A stretch of 64,000 nt of DNA, from NCBI GenBank assembly GCA_028551475.1, contig CM052361.1, forward strand, positions 14,446,875-14,510,874, given 5' to 3'. Made by a program: the position numbers and the translations under genes. Of this stretch, positions 60,481 to 64,000 are shown piece by piece. How positions within the stretch are numbered: the stretch's first letter is position 1; every line of letters starts with the position of its first letter. This stretch comes from Casuarina equisetifolia. Lineage: Eukaryota > Streptophyta > Magnoliopsida > Fagales > Casuarinaceae. Under the pieces are notes generated by a model that saw only the letters and a program-made list of their open reading frames with translations, was not told the DNA's origin and ran no database searches.

Positions 60481-62106
60481 CTTACTTTAGTCTCCACCTT
60501 TGAGAAAGAATGACTATCGATTAATCTATTTGAATATTTTGTTAATACGGAATAGAGACTAAAGAAACCAGCAGTTGTTGGCTTGCTAGATAGTCGAAGT
60601 TTGAGCATCCAATTACAACCTAGGGAGGACTTTCAACTAGCCTAGTCCCAAGATGGGAGGCTTTTTGATAAATATAGGTACACACTTTCTAGATGGAAGA
60701 ATATGTACAACAAAGTCAATAGAAAGTAAGATGGTAGCAACATAGCTTATCTTTCTGCAACTTCCACTTCCATGTTAGAGCCCTTCAATACTGGCTACTA
60801 TTGGAAATGTCCTTGGAAAGTACATATGTTTTGATAAAGAACTAAAAAGCTAAAGTATCCTATTGCACCTAGGAATTGTGTGGAGATGGACTATTCCAAA
60901 CCACTTCCTGAAAAGATTTTGGTTTAGATTGAAAGTGAGGAACTATTGGAAGGCAATTTTTGGCAAGAAATTGTCTATGAATCCAAGGATGGACATTGCA
61001 CATTTTGTGACAGAAAAGGTCATGGTTTAACTAGTTGTTAACAATGGGCTTTAGCTCGAAGAAAGGCAAACAAGGTTAATATGAGTGCAGGAAATATGTA
61101 TAAGAACTCAAAACATGTTGATCATCTAAAAAAGAAAAGAGAATAACAATAAAGAAGCAATTTTTGAAGAACTAGTACAAATGGTATCAACCATCAATAT
61201 TGCTAAGGAAAATGAATCATTGACCAACAACATTACAAGTATTGAGGTTGGGAAGCTACCTAGTAAGAGGATTGCCACTAAGACCAAAAAGCCATCAATA
61301 ATGAAGTATGTTAGAAAAGTTCCTTTCTTTAAAAACCAGGAAGTGCAATTAATAGAGAAATGGAATGATACATCAGAGCAAGGCCAAAACATATCAAATT
61401 CAAGTGGAGTAGATCATGGTACACTGGTTGTTTATCAACCTATCAAAACTACTAACTCCTTTGCTAGTCTAGATTGCATAGAAGAGGAAGAGCGAAATAC
61501 TATTGTTATAGAAGAACTTCAAGAATCAACTTTAAAGTGCTCCCCTACCATGCAACAACATATGCAATACATAGTTGAATCCCCAAGGCAACTTGATAGA
61601 ATGATGAAGTCAAGGGTGCTTAGTCTCAGGGATGCATCTGGATGTAGAGATAATAAGATGAAACCTAACAAGAGATTAGCCTTCCCTCTGTGGAGTTTTA
61701 TGGTGATTTTGGATGAGTATGGGCAAAATGCCACATTGATGAGGGATGATGGGCAGGCTCTTAAGCAATCTAGGGATGAAGTGGTAAAAAAATCATCTAA
61801 AAGAAGGTCTAACACAAGGTGATAGGGACATTACAGTTCAAAATCTAGCAAGCATGTTCAGGAAATCATTTACGACACCTTCTAGACTGGGTGAGCAAAT
61901 TGTTGGTGCAAGGAACAAACATAATCAATTTAGCTCCACCCTCATAAAGTTTAATAGTGTAGCAAGATATGTGCACACTCTGCCAAAATTTGTTCCCTTA
62001 TTGCCTTTACATTATAAAGACATTGATATGGCATATTAGAGGGACCGGCACCCTCTAAAAAATAGACTACTTAAAAGAGGTAGTCAAAGATAACAAAGTT
62101 GAATTT

Positions 62107-62754
62107 TTGACTTTATTAGAACCAAAGAAGAAAAGCAATCATTTGAGGAATATAGCAATTAAACTTCAATTTCCCCACTTTAAGCAATTTGAACCAAAAA
62201 ACAAGCACATATGGATCTTATGGAAAGGTCAAGTAAAGGTTGAGGTCATTGCAATACACACTCAGCACATAACCTTGAATATCAAGACAACAGATTACTC
62301 ATTTGTATATATTGTGATCTATGCAAGTTATGAGTGTAATGTACGAATGTCACTATGGAATTCATTATTAGAGTTGGATATTGGAAGCAAACCATAGATA
62401 ATGGGAGGTGATTTCAATACCATCATAGACCAATTAGAAAAAAAAAAGGGAAGACTCTACTCTAGAAAAGCGATGGAGGAGTTTCAAGAATATATTTCTA
62501 AGGCAGATTTGTTAGATGCAGGATACGAAGGAGAACCATATACATGGTGTAGTAATAAGGTAAGCCAACGGCGCACTTGGATACAACTTGATAGGGTTCT
62601 TAATGACTTGGAGGCACTTTCCTACTTTGCTCAAATTCGGGTGTGCCACCTTCCATGGATACAATTTGATCATTGTCCTTTGGTTTTATCATTGTCTGAA
62701 GACAAGAAGTACTTTGGAAGTTTTAAGTTTCAAAGACAATGGATTCAAGAGTAA
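62107..62754 (+). pseudogene. LINE endonuclease domain
   Basis: Visible landmarks of the endonuclease/exonuclease/phosphatase fold: KHIWILWKGQVKVEV, VYIVIYASYECNVR, MGGDFNTIIDQLEKK, YEGEPYTWCSNKVSQRRTWI, LDRVLNDLEALS and FDHCPLVLSLS. The last has Phe in place of the usual Ser of the SDH motif, so a catalytic-pocket residue is lost. An in-frame TAG (62398-62400) sits one residue before MGGDFN, where Trp would be a one-base change. Two reading stretches share the same frame, 62107-62397 and 62401-62754. Confidence 0.8.
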
Positions 62755-62916
62755 TTCTTTAAAGAGATTATAGAGATAGAGTGGCATATATTTCAAGCAA
62801 ATTTCCCATGGCACAAGTTGTATGGTTGTTTGAAACATGTGAAGTAGAAATTCCAAGAATGGAGTAGGCAAACAAAGAATCATAAACAACAACAAAGAGC
62901 TAATCTGGAAGAGAGC

Positions 62917-64000
62917 ATGTGTAGGCTTGATAAGGAAATTCAACAAGGTTGGTCAGAGGTTAAACATGCAAAATATAAAAGGGTTCATGCACAATTGAAT
63001 GAGCTACTCACACAAGAGGAAGGAATCCTAAGGGATAAGGCAAAAGTAAAATGGTTAAAAGAAAGGGACAAAAACACTATATATTTCCACACTTGTATCA
63101 AAGAAAGGAACTCTTAAACAAAGTGGAACTTCAAATTACATGATGACATGTATACCTTAGATCTTGAAATATTGGGACCATTAGCAGTCGACTACTAGTC
63201 CCATATCCTCACTAAAGACAATAACAAACATCTCATTTATCCACTCAAGTTTCCCCCAAAGGCAAGAATACAAAGTGATTTGCTTGATTGTATTCCACCA
63301 CTGATAACTACTGAGCACAATGATGAGCTATGTAAAGATCCACAATGGGAAAAGATTTTGATGGCCATAAAAGGATTAGATCCTGATAGTGCTCCAGGGC
63401 CCAATGGATTCAATGGACACTTTTATCAAGCAAGTGCTAAGATTATGAAAGAAGATATAGTCGCAGTGGTACTAGATTTCTTTGGTGGCAATCCATGCCT
63501 AAATGTATTACTTCCATGCTAATTGTTTTGATCCCAAAAAAGAAAAACTCCTAGAGTTTCAAAGATCTAAGGCCTATCAGTTTGTGCAATTTTATTTATA
63601 AGATTATTGCCAAGATATTGAATGACAAATTGATACGCTTATTACCTTTGGTGATCTCTAAGGAACAATATGGTTTTGTACAAGGGTGAGCTATTCATGA
63701 AAATGTTGCAATAGCATAAGAAATGGTGAATGAATTGGATCATAAGGTTATAGTCAACATGATGATTAAAGTGGATATGGAAAAGGTATATGATCAAATG
63801 GAGTGGGGATTTATACGTAAGTTATTGTAGCGGTTTGGTTTTTCTCACCAATGAAGTGATATGGTATTTAAATGTATGTTCAATAATCGGCTTACACTTT
63901 TGGTGCAAGGAGCAAAATATATTTTCTTTAAGTCCACACAAGGGCTTCGTCAAGGGAATCCCTTTATCGCCTAGCATTTTTATCTTGGCTCAAGATGCAT
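62917..64000 (+). pseudogene. LINE linker and reverse transcriptase N-terminal part (incomplete)
   Basis: The linker has ILRDKAKVKWLKERDKNTIY, followed by FHTCIKERNS. The reverse transcriptase part has KGLDPDSAPGPNGFNGHFYQ, then after a frame change LRPISLCNFIYKIIAKIL, EQYGFVQG (stop) AIHENVAIA (stop) EMVNELD and IKVDMEKVYDQMEWGFI. The stops after GFVQG and AIHENVAIA are TGA and TAA where Arg and Gln are usual, consistent with C-to-T decay. The Ala-Pro-Gly-Pro-Asn-Gly and VDMEKVYD motifs are the classic LINE boxes. The sequence runs off the window edge. Confidence 0.82.

Larger units (their letters stand above)
60480..64000 (+). mobile_element. Decayed LINE (non-LTR retrotransposon), cut by window end
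   Basis: In order on the plus strand: a DUF4283-like region (about 60550-60990, with KKPAVVGLLDSRSLSIQL and VEMDYSKPLPEKILV), a zinc knuckle CTFCDRKGHGLTSC (60997-61038, CX2CX4HX4C), an uncharacterised linker (about 61040-62100), an apurinic-type endonuclease (about 62170-62700) and the start of a reverse transcriptase (about 63330-64000). This is the plant L1-type arrangement, in which the endonuclease nicks the target and the reverse transcriptase primes from the nick. Many stops and frame changes show it is inactive. The left end is not defined, and the right part, including the catalytic YADD box, lies outside the window. Confidence 0.82.

Noticed and set aside
1-64000. tRNA, rRNA, telomere-type repeats and CENP-B-box-like motifs
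   Set aside because: None was seen on reading the sequence. A covariance-model scan was not possible here.

Overview
This window is plant nuclear DNA, most likely from a eudicot. The evidence is spliced genes with GT-AG introns whose products match land-plant families, many plant-type LTR retrotransposons, a plant-type LINE and a long AT-rich satellite array. Nothing seen here fixes the species.

Layout. (1) Positions 1-29250 are one satellite field built from a monomer of about 305 bp, all head-to-tail in one orientation, roughly 87 copies. A 500-N assembly gap (23400-23899) and two insertions interrupt it: a 762-bp solo LTR with a target-site duplication (6229-6990), and a 1.5-kb element with perfect 44-bp terminal inverted repeats that carries exon-like host sequence (13489-14984). 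Inside the field, several blocks have been re-amplified as higher-order repeats of different order: 611 bp (2 monomers), about 1.21 kb (4), about 606 bp (2), about 908 bp (3) and 915 bp (3). (2) Positions 29251-33420 are a transposon graveyard. A minus-strand Ty3/gypsy gag remnant is split by two later insertions, an 1874-bp LTR-like element with a perfect 5-bp duplication and a 500-bp solo LTR. (3) Positions 33421-35653 are AT-rich intergenic DNA. (4) Positions 35654-44100 hold a minus-strand gene of 10 coding exons encoding a 1077-residue ankyrin/RCC1 protein of the plant IBtk-like type. (5) Positions 44450-48848 are intergenic. (6) Positions 48849-54170 hold a minus-strand gene of 8 coding exons encoding a 267-residue RRM protein of the BPA1 (binding partner of ACD11) family. 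(7) Positions 54664-58856 are a decayed, truncated minus-strand Ty3/gypsy element with one LTR, ending at a 90-bp near-palindrome. (8) From about 60480 to the right edge is a decayed plus-strand LINE (DUF4283/CCHC part, endonuclease, reverse transcriptase), cut by the window end.

Only two intact cellular genes are supported. They are divergent in function, transcribed in the same direction and separated by about 4.7 kb of non-coding DNA. Everything else is satellite, transposon or intergenic. The many short open frames in the satellite repeat one monomer and are not genes. The most interesting material is the satellite: different higher-order periods side by side, a visible conversion-like tract, and a gene-fragment-carrying transposon whose right flank resumes in a shifted monomer phase.
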